Shown: positions 28,257 through 35,056 of the stretch, one piece after another | How the letters are laid out: each line of letters starts with the position of its first letter | Numbering within the stretch: the first letter of the stretch is position 1 | From: Aneurinibacillus danicus | Lineage (GTDB): Bacteria; Bacillota; Bacilli; Aneurinibacillales; Aneurinibacillaceae | Direction: 5' to 3' | Assembly: GCF_007991215.1 (NCBI RefSeq) | Contig: NZ_BJXX01000013.1 | Location: 1-64,000 of the forward strand | Length of the DNA stretch: 64,000 nt | The notes under the pieces: generated by a model | What the model saw: the letters and a program-made list of their open reading frames with translations, nothing else | Database searches by the model: none | What the model was told of the DNA's origin: nothing | Program-made: the position numbers and the translations under genes

Positions 28257-28395
28257 AGAAAAAGGCCTTCACCTTTTTCTACATTAAAAGCTTCTCCTCA
28301 TCCTTTCCTCTCTTTCCTTCGAACCACAAAAGTCAGCCCTCCTTGCCATCATTTTCATGTCGGGGCGATGGCTGAAAAGTGATGGCGCTTTGTCT
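28257..28395 (-). repeat. Element A, copy 2 (pseudoknot, linker, terminator)
   Basis: Plus-coordinate pairings are TCAGCC 28333-28338 with GGCTGA 28370-28375, and GCCATCA 28345-28351 with TGATGGC 28380-28386; these cross, giving an H-type pseudoknot on the RNA. Then, on the minus strand, come a purine linker starting CGAAGGAAAGAGAGG (below 28321), ATGTAG (28284-28279) and an eight-base-pair hairpin GAAAAAGG/CCTTTTTC (28258-28279) followed by CTTTC. Taken as minus-strand RNA it would be about 130 bases with its own terminator, either a free small RNA or a leader of ylmC. Confidence 0.65.
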
Positions 28396-28473
28396 CTTTA
28401 CGCACTCTGCTGTTGATAGTATATGTTCTAATATTGAGAAATGTCCTAAAAGTACTTCTTCTCTCTCAGGTAC

Positions 28474-28502
28474 TTGTCAGAATACATACCCGGCTGTATA
28501 CT
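28474..28502 (+). promoter_or_regulatory. Sigma-A promoter of the amino-acid-binding lipoprotein gene
   Basis: TTGTCA (28474-28479) and TATACT (28497-28502) are spaced exactly 17 bases. Transcription should start near 28508, inside the palindrome at 28502-28541. Confidence 0.7.
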
Positions 28503-28541
28503 TATTCGCATATGTTTATGAATAAACAATTATGCGAATAA
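28502..28541 (+). promoter_or_regulatory. Forty-base nested palindrome at the transcription start
   Basis: Outer arms TTATTCGCATA (28502-28512) and TATGCGAATAA (28531-28541) match perfectly, and inside them TGTTTAT (28513-28519) pairs with ATAAACA (28522-28528). It covers the predicted start of transcription and ends 20 bases before the start codon, close upstream of GGGAGG. It could be a repressor operator or a 5' RNA hairpin. Confidence 0.6.
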
Positions 28542-28561
28542 ATCGGGAGGTCAATATAGTT

Positions 28562-29341
28562 ATGAAAAGGAAAGTTTCACTAGTGCTGCTCGCATGTCTG
28601 TTCATATTCATGCTTGCCGGATGCGGCGGTGGAGCAAACGAAACAGGCAAGACTGCAGGTGAAGAGAAAATCGTAATCGGAACGGATGCATCCTTCCCGC
28701 CATTTGAATCGATGTCGCCGACGGGCGAGCCAGAGGGCTTCGATGTCGATTTGATTAAAGCGATTGCTGAGTCACAAAACATAAACGTCGAAGTAAAACA
28801 TACCGGATGGGATCCGATGATGGCGGGTCTTGAAGACGGCTCCGTGGATGCGGCTATCGCCGGTATCACAATTACTGATGACCGTAAGAAAACGATGGAG
28901 TTTACCGCTCCCTACTTTACTGCTAAGCAGGTCATTCTTGTGAAAAAAGACGCCCCGGCCGTAAGCACAATCGCCGATTTGAAAGGAAAGAAAATCGGCG
29001 TTCAGTCCGGCACGACCGGCCAGTTTCTGGTGGAAGACAAGCTGGGTAAAGGCTACAGCGGACTCAAAGGCTACGAAGAAGTGGCAGGAGCCATCGAAGA
29101 TATGAAAAACGGCCGCATCGACGCTGTGGTAGCGGACAATGCAGTAGTGAAAAAATTTACAGAACAACTAAAATTAGATAACGTAAACATTATCGAAGAC
29201 AAAGCAGCCGGACAGGAGCAGTACGGAATCGCCGTGAAAAAAGGCAACAAAGAGCTGCTTGATAAGCTGAATAAAGGACTTACCGCTGTAAAAGAAAACG
29301 GTAAATATGATGAAATCTACAGTAAATATTTTGGAAAATAA
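28562..29341 (+). CDS. Amino-acid ABC transporter substrate-binding lipoprotein (orphan)
   Basis: From ATG 28562 the protein has a lipoprotein signal peptide MKRKVSLVLLACLFIFMLAGC with lipobox LAGC, then a type 3 periplasmic-binding fold (IVIGTDASFPPFE, GFDVDLIKAIAE, DAAIAGITITDDRKKTMEFTAPY). This pattern fits binding proteins for polar or basic amino acids (ArtJ/GlnH group); the exact ligand is not readable. GGGAGGT precedes the start. No permease or ATPase of this family is adjacent. It is the only plus-strand gene within the large minus-strand block and sits in a cassette bounded by element A copies. Confidence 0.9.
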   Translation: MKRKVSLVLLACLFIFMLAGCGGGANETGKTAGEEKIVIGTDASFPPFESMSPTGEPEGFDVDLIKAIAESQNINVEVKHTGWDPMMAGLEDGSVDAAIAGITITDDRKKTMEFTAPYFTAKQVILVKKDAPAVSTIADLKGKKIGVQSGTTGQFLVEDKLGKGYSGLKGYEEVAGAIEDMKNGRIDAVVADNAVVKKFTEQLKLDNVNIIEDKAAGQEQYGIAVKKGNKELLDKLNKGLTAVKENGKYDEIYSKYFGK

Positions 29342-29353
29342 TCGTTCAACAAT

Positions 29354-29390
29354 AAAGCTGCCTCTCGCATGGCGAGAGGCAGCTTTTCTT
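29354..29390 (+). terminator. Terminator of the binding-protein gene
   Basis: AAAGCTGCCTCTCGC pairs perfectly with GCGAGAGGCAGCTTT around ATG, followed by TCTTAT. The facing permease gene ends close by at 29416, so it may serve both directions. Confidence 0.9.
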
Positions 29391-29415
29391 ATGCCTTTCT
29401 TCTTTTCCGGGATGT

Positions 29416-30453
29416 TTATACTTTCAATCGTACCTTCATCAGTCTTCCCATGACAATTAATGTCACAAGCCCGCCGCCGATAAACCCAAAATAATACGGC
29501 AGCAATAGCGCATTCGGACTGCGGTCCAGATCGGGAACGAACAGAATCGTGAAACACATGCCGATTGCCAAAGCAAAGCATAATGCGACCCCTGCTTTAA
29601 ATACAGCCTGCAGTTGACGAAACAAAATAATCCGTCCATTATACTCAAGCCGATTGCGCTGATAGCAATACAATCCAAGCGGTAAGAACAGAGCAGTATA
29701 CAGGAGAGGTCCCCACATGTGAGCAATATACACCCCTGCGTTTTCTACCCCTTCACGTATTCCCACCACATGAAAGAATAAACTCATATCCATCATCACC
29801 TGGAAAATAGGATTACTGAATACATGGCCCGCATCCCAGCGAAAATTAACGTACACGAAAAACATAAGAATTGTCATAAACCCGACAGGGAAAATACTGA
29901 AGATAGCCGTCAAAATTGCCTGTGCAAACGCGCTTCCAGTCACCGTACCCACAAACAAGGCAAACGTATAAAGTCCGGTCAACACGATTATAGTAAAAGC
30001 AAAATCTTTTATATGATACAGCACATTAAAGTGATCGGAAAACGGCGATAGCAAAATAACAAGCGCATCCACCACTTCATTGGCAAACAGAGATGCTGCC
30101 AGAAATGTAACCCCGATACCCCACTTCACCATAAAAATGCGCCTGCGGGAAAACGGGAGAGAAAACGTAAAATCATTCAGCAAGTTCCGGCGCTCCATTC
30201 CGATGAATGAAGTGGCCAGTAATACTATCAGCCCTGCCAGCGCGCAATTGCGCATAAAAAGCAGCCCATATGAAGCGCTATAGAACGACTCAGCAGTCAA
30301 ATCTCTGTTATACATTCCTTCATAAGGAATAAGTTTATTCCATATCACAAACCCCCGTGCTACCCCCATAAACAGGAGACAGATGACCGGCAGCATCCAG
30401 AGAACCGGTTTCGCCTGCCGATACTCTTTCATCCACAATGCATGATTAAACAT
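29416..30453 (-). CDS. ABC-2-type multi-spanning permease (YtrC/D-like)
   Basis: From ATG 30453, after GGGAGGGGAGCGAC, the 345-residue product starts MFNHALWMKEYRQAKPVLWML and shows about seven to eight hydrophobic segments typical of ABC-2 permeases. It overlaps the ATPase gene by eight bases and would form the membrane part of that exporter. A longer in-frame reading to 30660 runs inside the ATPase gene and is rejected. The substrate is unknown; related ytr-type systems answer to cell-wall antibiotics. Confidence 0.85.
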   Translation of the reverse strand: MFNHALWMKEYRQAKPVLWMLPVICLLFMGVARGFVIWNKLIPYEGMYNRDLTAESFYSASYGLLFMRNCALAGLIVLLATSFIGMERRNLLNDFTFSLPFSRRRIFMVKWGIGVTFLAASLFANEVVDALVILLSPFSDHFNVLYHIKDFAFTIIVLTGLYTFALFVGTVTGSAFAQAILTAIFSIFPVGFMTILMFFVYVNFRWDAGHVFSNPIFQVMMDMSLFFHVVGIREGVENAGVYIAHMWGPLLYTALFLPLGLYCYQRNRLEYNGRIILFRQLQAVFKAGVALCFALAIGMCFTILFVPDLDRSPNALLLPYYFGFIGGGLVTLIVMGRLMKVRLKV

Positions 30454-31327
30454 GTCGCTCCCCTCCCAGTTTAAAGTCAAACAAATCTTCCAGACGAATC
30501 GGCATTGCCTCAAACAGCAGCGGGTCCTCCTCTTCAAAGAGACGCAGCGTGTCTGTCCCTTCTTCTTCAATGAGTACCGTATACACGCGGCCCACTTTGC
30601 TGATAACTTTGACATTCGATCGATTGAATAGATGGGACGGTGCTTCATCTTTAAATACAACCTGCAATTTATGCAACGTATCTTTCAATCTTTCAAGCAC
30701 GGTCACTTCTTCTATCCGCCCTTCTTTCAGCCAGATGACCGTATCGGCAATACGCTCGATTTCTTCCAAATGATGCGACGAGATGATAAGCGATGTACCC
30801 GATTCCGCCACTTCTTCCACCAGATATGCCAGTACCTGCTTTTTCACGATCGGGTCAAGTCCGTTCGTCGGCTCATCCAGCAGGATAAGCGACGCACGTG
30901 TAGAGAATGCTACAACCATCGCGGTGAGCGCCTTCATTCCTTTAGAGAAATGTTTGACTTTTTTCTGGCGGGGCAGGTCAAACCGCTCCATCAAATGTTT
31001 ATAGTATTCCATATCAAAATTTGGATATATCGCTGCATAGAAACGAGCCCACTCGTCAGGCGTATAGCCAACGAACACTTCAGTAGAGTCCGGCACATAG
31101 ACGAAATTGTGCCTGCATTCCGGTGTTCGGTGCACATCTTTCCCTTCAAATTCCACGCATCCATCTTCCGGATCTAAAATTCCCGTTATCGTCCTAAGCA
31201 GGGTCGTTTTCCCCGCCCCGTTGCGGCCCAGAAGTCCAATGATCGAAGAACGCCCGACTTCAAACGAAATATCGCGCAGTGTAGGACGGCCATCCATCTC
31301 TTTCGATAGTTGTTTCACACTAAGCAT
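30446..31327 (-). CDS. ABC transporter ATP-binding protein (YtrB-like)
   Basis: The 293-residue ATPase has Walker A GLLGRNGAGKTTLL (about 32-45), Walker B SLILLDEPTNGLD and the switch His in ISSHHLEE. The signature segment is FSKGMKALTAM instead of LSGGQ, as is common in this exporter group. About 70 extra C-terminal residues follow the nucleotide domain. It overlaps the GntR gene upstream by eight bases and the permease downstream, so all three are one operon. Confidence 0.92.
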   Translation of the reverse strand: MLSVKQLSKEMDGRPTLRDISFEVGRSSIIGLLGRNGAGKTTLLRTITGILDPEDGCVEFEGKDVHRTPECRHNFVYVPDSTEVFVGYTPDEWARFYAAIYPNFDMEYYKHLMERFDLPRQKKVKHFSKGMKALTAMVVAFSTRASLILLDEPTNGLDPIVKKQVLAYLVEEVAESGTSLIISSHHLEEIERIADTVIWLKEGRIEEVTVLERLKDTLHKLQVVFKDEAPSHLFNRSNVKVISKVGRVYTVLIEEEGTDTLRLFEEEDPLLFEAMPIRLEDLFDFKLGGERHV

Positions 31328-31709
31328 GCTTCTCCCTCCCCAACTCCTTCATATATTCATCCACCCACTGTTTAAACTGTTCAGCATCAATGCCAAGATA
31401 GAATGCCTCGATTGCCAGTTGTCTCAACGAGTTCTGAAACTGCTCCAGCCGCTCCTGCTCCATGCGCGGCACTGGATGCCGGGAGACAAACGTTCCTTTG
31501 CCGCGCAGCGTCTCAATGACACCGTGGCGTTCCAATTCCTGATACGCTTTGCTAACGGTATTTGGATTGACTAGAAGATTTGCCGACAACTCCCGTACGG
31601 ACGGAAGTTTTTCACCGCCCTGCAGCACGCCCTTCAAAATCGCTTCCTTCATCTGCTGGACAATCTGTTCGTAAATCGGCAATGGACTCCGTTCGTTAAT
31701 TATGATCAA
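31320..31709 (-). CDS. GntR-family regulator of the YtrA subfamily
   Basis: The 129-residue protein has a GntR winged helix (PIYEQIVQQMKEAILKG, then LPSVRELSANLLVNPNTVSKAYQELERHGVIETLRGKGTFV) and only a short C-terminal dimer segment, the YtrA layout. Translation most likely starts at TTG 31709 after AGGAGAG. It heads the ABC operon and probably represses it through the inverted repeat at 31737-31768. Inducers of such systems are often wall-active antibiotics; that is inference. Confidence 0.92.
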   Translation of the reverse strand: MIIINERSPLPIYEQIVQQMKEAILKGVLQGGEKLPSVRELSANLLVNPNTVSKAYQELERHGVIETLRGKGTFVSRHPVPRMEQERLEQFQNSLRQLAIEAFYLGIDAEQFKQWVDEYMKELGREKHA

Positions 31710-31736
31710 AACGTCTCTCCTCTCTTTATGTATTAA

Positions 31737-31775
31737 TTGTATTATTTATAATAGTACACTTAATACAATAATCAA
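31737..31775 (-). promoter_or_regulatory. Promoter and operator of the GntR-ABC operon
   Basis: On the minus strand TTGATT (31770-31775) and TATTAT (31748-31753) are 16 bases apart. TTGTATTA (31737-31744 on the plus strand) and TAATACAA (31761-31768) form an inverted repeat that covers the -10 and spacer, the expected place for a self-repressing GntR operator. Confidence 0.6.
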
Positions 31776-31794
31776 ATTACCTATTCGCGTCAAC

Positions 31795-31990
31795 TTTTTC
31801 TGTGAAAATTGTGAGGAAAGAAGGAAGGGGAAGAAGAAATGAGATCCAGGGAAGAAAAAGGCGTTCGCCTTTTTCTACATTGAAATCCTCTCCTCATTCT
31901 TTCCTCTCTTTTCCTTCGCACCACAAGAGTCAGCCGCTCTTCTCCCCATTTTCATGTCGGGGTTGCGGCTGAGAAGATATGGGGATTTTT
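31795..31990 (-). repeat. Element A, copy 3 (most complete minus-strand copy)
   Basis: Plus-coordinate pairings are TCAGCCGC 31930-31937 with GCGGCTGA 31965-31972 (eight base pairs) and TCCCCAT 31943-31949 with ATGGGGA 31979-31985 (seven). They cross as in copies 1 and 2. Minus-strand linker CGAAGGAAAAGAGAGG, then ATGTAG (31880-31875) and a ten-base-pair hairpin GAAAAAGGCG/CGCCTTTTTC (31854-31875) follow. Beyond this a pyrimidine tract to about 31795 matches copy 4 and is partly complementary to the purine linker, so the whole region can also form a long imperfect hairpin. Confidence 0.7.
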
Positions 31991-32012
31991 ATGTATTGGT
32001 ATATTTTCCTCC

Positions 32013-32050
32013 ATAAAAAACAAGCACCCATCAAAAAGACAGGTGCTTGC
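32013..32050 (-). terminator. Terminator of sigG
   Basis: CAAGCACC pairs with GGTGCTTG around a 14-base loop, followed on the minus strand by TTTTTTAT. It lies 30 bases after the sigG stop and just before element A copy 3. Confidence 0.8.
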
Positions 32051-32079
32051 TTTTCTTATTCAATTTTCATTATAATTCC

Positions 32080-32856
32080 TTACTGTACATGCTTATGCAT
32101 TTGTGAAATCGCCGCTTTTTCGAGCCGAGACACCTGAGCCTGGGAAATGCCGATTTCTTCAGCGACTTCCATCTGCGTCTTGCCTTCAAAAAAACGCATC
32201 GACAGGATCAGCTTCTCCCTGTCCGATAATCGGTGCATCGCTTCCCTTAGTGCGATTTCTTCCGTCCACTGGCTGTCACGATTTCTTTCGTCGCTGATTT
32301 GATCCATTACAAAAATCGGATCGCCTCCGTCCTGATAAATCGGCTCAAACAGTGAGACGGGATCTTGGATAGCGTCAAGTGCAAATACTACGTCCTCTTT
32401 CGGCACGTTCAGCTCTTCGGAAATTTCCACAATGGTAGGTTCACGCGAATTTTTATTCGTCAGCGTATCCCGCACTTGAAGTGCTTTGTATGCGATATCA
32501 CGCAGCGAACGGGAGACACGGATGGGATTGTTATCCCTAAGATACCTGCGGATTTCTCCGATAATCATCGGAACGGCGTATGTGGAGAATTTGACGTTCT
32601 GGCTTAAGTCAAAGTTGTCGATGGCCTTCATTAGCCCGATGCAGCCCACCTGAAACAAATCATCCACATATTCTCCGCGGTTGTTAAAGCGCTGGATTAC
32701 ACTTAACACCAGGCGTAAGTTGCCATTTACGAGTTGCTCTCTTGCTGCGTACTCTCCGCTTTGCAGTTGGACAAACAGTTCCCGCATCTGCGCGTTGGTC
32801 AGCACAGGCAGCTTGGCAGTGTCCACTCCGCAGATTTCTACCTTGTTGCGTGTCAC
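32080..32856 (-). CDS. sigG: RNA polymerase sigma factor SigG (late forespore)
   Basis: SigG drives late forespore genes. I place the start at GTG 32856, nine bases after AGGAGG, giving 258 residues beginning MTRNKVEICGVDTAKLPVL, the family N-terminus. Region 2 reads LFQVGCIGLMKAIDNFDLSQNVKFSTYAVPMI and region 4 ends KTQMEVAEEIGISQAQVSRLEK. A sigma-F/G-type promoter lies upstream. It follows sigE as in Bacillus. Confidence 0.97.
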   Translation of the reverse strand: MTRNKVEICGVDTAKLPVLTNAQMRELFVQLQSGEYAAREQLVNGNLRLVLSVIQRFNNRGEYVDDLFQVGCIGLMKAIDNFDLSQNVKFSTYAVPMIIGEIRRYLRDNNPIRVSRSLRDIAYKALQVRDTLTNKNSREPTIVEISEELNVPKEDVVFALDAIQDPVSLFEPIYQDGGDPIFVMDQISDERNRDSQWTEEIALREAMHRLSDREKLILSMRFFEGKTQMEVAEEIGISQAQVSRLEKAAISQMHKHVQ

Positions 32857-32893
32857 GTCTTTTTCCCTCCTGAAGGAGCCAGCGTTACTGATA

Positions 32894-32921
32894 AGTATCT
32901 CCGCGAAGGGAAAAATTATGC
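32894..32921 (-). promoter_or_regulatory. Sigma-F/G-type forespore promoter of sigG
   Basis: On the minus strand GCATA (32917-32921) and GGAGATACT (32894-32902) are spaced 14 bases, close to the forespore sigma consensus. In Bacillus sigG is transcribed by SigF and by SigG itself, so the match is expected. Confidence 0.5.
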
Positions 32922-32972
32922 AGTGTACATTATGAGACATTCGCTTTCGAATCATCGAACAATTCGAGCGAT

Positions 32973-33695
32973 TTACAACATCTTATTAAACTCTTTTTGC
33001 AGCCGCTTGATAATGCGTTTTTCCAGCCGCGAAATGTAAGATTGAGAGATACCAAGGATATCTGCTACATCTTTCTGGGTTTTCTCTTCTTCTCCATTCA
33101 AACCGAATCGCATTTCCATAATGATACGCTCGCGTTCAGACAATTTATCAAGCGCCTTATATAGAAGCTTTTTGTCTACCTGCTCTTCAAGGTCACGGTA
33201 GATAATATCGTTTTCCGTACCCAGCACGTCGGAAAGCAGCAGCTCGTTTCCGTCCCAATCGATATTGAGCGGCTCATCGAATGAGACTTCCGATTTGACT
33301 TTGCTGTTGCGGCGCAGGAACATGAGAATTTCATTTTCAATGCAGCGCGATGCATACGTAGCCAGCTTAATCTTTTTCTCGGGATCGAATGTATTCACAG
33401 CTTTAATGAGACCGATTGTACCGATGCTTACCAAATCTTCAATATTGATGCCCGTATTTTCGAATTTGCGGGCGATATAAACAACCAGGCGCAGATTGCG
33501 TTCGATTAAAATTGAGCGAATAGCGGGGTCCTGGGTGTGAAGCCGACTTAATAAATATTCTTCTTCTTCACGGTTCAACGGAGGCGGAAGTGCTTCGCTA
33601 CCACCGATATAATGGATTTCTTCAGCTTTTGCACCAATGCGAATCAGGAACCGATACCACCATAATTGAGCGATTAAGCGTAGCCTTGCAATCAT
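32973..33695 (-). CDS. sigE: RNA polymerase sigma factor SigE precursor (early mother cell)
   Basis: SigE is made as an inactive precursor cut by SpoIIGA. The start at ATG 33695 follows AGAGG by nine bases and gives [21 protein letters not shown], the membrane-associating pro-sequence; another ATG three codons upstream is possible. [13 protein letters not shown]-like sequence ([13 protein letters not shown]) marks the cleavage region. Sigma regions 2 and 4 are intact. Its start region shares a 31-base exact match with element A copy 4. Confidence 0.97.
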   Translation of the reverse strand: MIARLRLIAQLWWYRFLIRIGAKAEEIHYIGGSEALPPPLNREEEEYLLSRLHTQDPAIRSILIERNLRLVVYIARKFENTGINIEDLVSIGTIGLIKAVNTFDPEKKIKLATYASRCIENEILMFLRRNSKVKSEVSFDEPLNIDWDGNELLLSDVLGTENDIIYRDLEEQVDKKLLYKALDKLSERERIIMEMRFGLNGEEEKTQKDVADILGISQSYISRLEKRIIKRLQKEFNKML

Positions 33696-33737
33696 TGAAA
33701 TCATCCTCTCGTTCTCTTCTCTCTTTTCCTTCGTACT
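33693..33737 (-). repeat. Element A-like sequence forming the sigE ribosome site
   Basis: Minus-strand bases 33737-33707 are identical to plus-strand 58410-58440 in element A copy 4 (31 bases, containing CGAAGGAAAAGAGAG). After a short divergent patch ATTTCAATG is again shared and here provides the sigE start codon. Upstream, TCCTAAA at the spoIIGA stop can pair with TTTAGGA, and CTTCG with CGAAG, in crossing order. Confidence 0.6.
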
Positions 33738-33767
33738 CCTAAACGAAGTTCGCGTCTCCCTTAATTT

Positions 33768-34688
33768 TTAGGAAGCTATCACGTACCTTTCTTCTATCCC
33801 TTTTGGATGCACAATCGCTTGATAGCTTCGGTCAGCCGATAGCCGCACAGCACGCAATCCGATGAGCATGCGGTTTATACAATAAGTTTTGTCATTCGCA
33901 TACACGCGCACCTCATCCGGACGAATGGCAACCAGAAACCCGGTCTGGCTTGATACAGTACGGTATGGAATGAACCGCAGCCGCTCAAGCCATCTGCTTT
34001 CCTCTTCCGGCATATCTAACTCAAAAGCGGTTATTTCCTCTTCTAATCGCTGCAGCAGACGCTCCGGAAGTATCCCCTTCCACACTTCTGCTTCCATCAC
34101 GGTCACAGGTATACGTGTCAAAGGGTCGAACAATTGGTTGCCTGTATCGATAAACCCGCGGCAGGCAATAGTATGACCGAATATGTCCACTTCCAATTGA
34201 ACATACTGAACATCTACCTGACGGCTGGCTTTTACGCTGTAATAACCATAGCGTACACCCCACCAGAGCAGCGAAAATCCTATAATAAGAAACCAAAGGG
34301 TAAGAGGGGGACCGGACGCCCCTGTATGTGTGACGACGATGCCGTCTACAACCTCACTTTTCTCCTCCAGCATGGCATGAGCTGCCATAAGCCCTCCTCC
34401 GATAAAGAATGAAACGGCATAGAAGGTGGCAAGAAGTCGAACGAATCCCCACATTTTTGTCCAGCGAAATGCAAGCATAATCATCAAACAGGAGAATAAT
34501 AATTTCGCTAAAAAAGTAAATGCGAAAGATAAGGGCGGAAAAAACAAAAAAACGGTATACGTGGCGCCAACCAGCGAAGCAAACAGAAGCCTTCGCTTTC
34601 GCAGCGGCTGACGGCAGATATGCCCGGTTAAAAACAGCAACATATAGTCAATAACAGCGTTCGTTAAAAACACAATGTCGGCATACAT
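33768..34688 (-). CDS. spoIIGA: SpoIIGA, sigma-E factor-processing aspartic peptidase
   Basis: About 306 residues: an N-terminal half with five membrane segments and a C-terminal aspartic-protease-like domain with the catalytic motif GFIDTGNQLFDP. It cleaves pro-SigE once the septum forms, after a signal from SpoIIR. ATG 34688 (MYADIVFLTNAVIDYMLL) is preferred; an in-frame GTG two codons upstream is possible. It lies between ftsZ and sigE, the normal spoIIG position; no bpr-like gene intervenes. Confidence 0.95.
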   Translation of the reverse strand: MYADIVFLTNAVIDYMLLFLTGHICRQPLRKRRLLFASLVGATYTVFLFFPPLSFAFTFLAKLLFSCLMIMLAFRWTKMWGFVRLLATFYAVSFFIGGGLMAAHAMLEEKSEVVDGIVVTHTGASGPPLTLWFLIIGFSLLWWGVRYGYYSVKASRQVDVQYVQLEVDIFGHTIACRGFIDTGNQLFDPLTRIPVTVMEAEVWKGILPERLLQRLEEEITAFELDMPEEESRWLERLRFIPYRTVSSQTGFLVAIRPDEVRVYANDKTYCINRMLIGLRAVRLSADRSYQAIVHPKGIEERYVIAS

Positions 34689-34694
34689 CGTCAC

Positions 34695-35056
34695 ATTCGC
34701 TCCGAACCTCCCCTCCCCGTCTTCTGTGCTCTTATTATCACACAGAAAAAGATAGCAGTGTCCCTAAATCGTATGAAAAATTAAGACAAAATATGAGGGG
34801 AAATTTAGACAGGATATGACACTGGCGAGAAATAAAAAAGTAGACTCCGCTGTTTCTTTTCCACCTAGATGGAGTACTGTCCGCGTATTTACTTCACCAA
34901 TCTTGCCTGCCTTCTCTTTTAAATCTATCGCTATTTCGTTATAAAACAACTTGCTAAACAGGAACATAGGTTCTATAATTATAATCAGAAGCACGGGTCC
35001 GGCGATAAAAACAGAGCCCTGAGCACTCTCTGCTCAGGGCTTCTTTGTATTCACGC
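34695..35056. other. Intergenic region between spoIIGA and ftsZ
   Basis: This 360-base AT-rich gap holds the ftsZ terminator (35005-35043) and should hold the spoIIG promoter. A minus-strand TTTGTCTTA near 34785-34793 resembles a Spo0A box (TTTGTCRAA) with two mismatches. A 76-codon open frame (34764-34994) is present but has weak composition and no ribosome site, so I do not call a gene. Confidence 0.4.
35005..35043 (-). terminator. Terminator of ftsZ
   Basis: AAGCCCTGAGCA pairs with TGCTCAGGGCT around GAGAG, followed on the minus strand by CTGTTTTTATC. It lies just after the ftsZ stop at 35057. Confidence 0.9.

Noticed and set aside
28257-28395. Element A as a T-box or classical riboswitch
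   Set aside because: No T-box motif or known aptamer consensus is visible, and three of the four copies are not followed by a gene in sense orientation within the expected distance.
29416-30660. Longer permease reading starting at 30660
   Set aside because: The extra 69 residues lie inside the ATPase gene, and ATG 30453 has the proper ribosome site.
34764-34994. 76-codon minus-strand open frame between spoIIGA and ftsZ
   Set aside because: No ribosome site, low-complexity hydrophobic start, and it spans the expected spoIIG promoter region.
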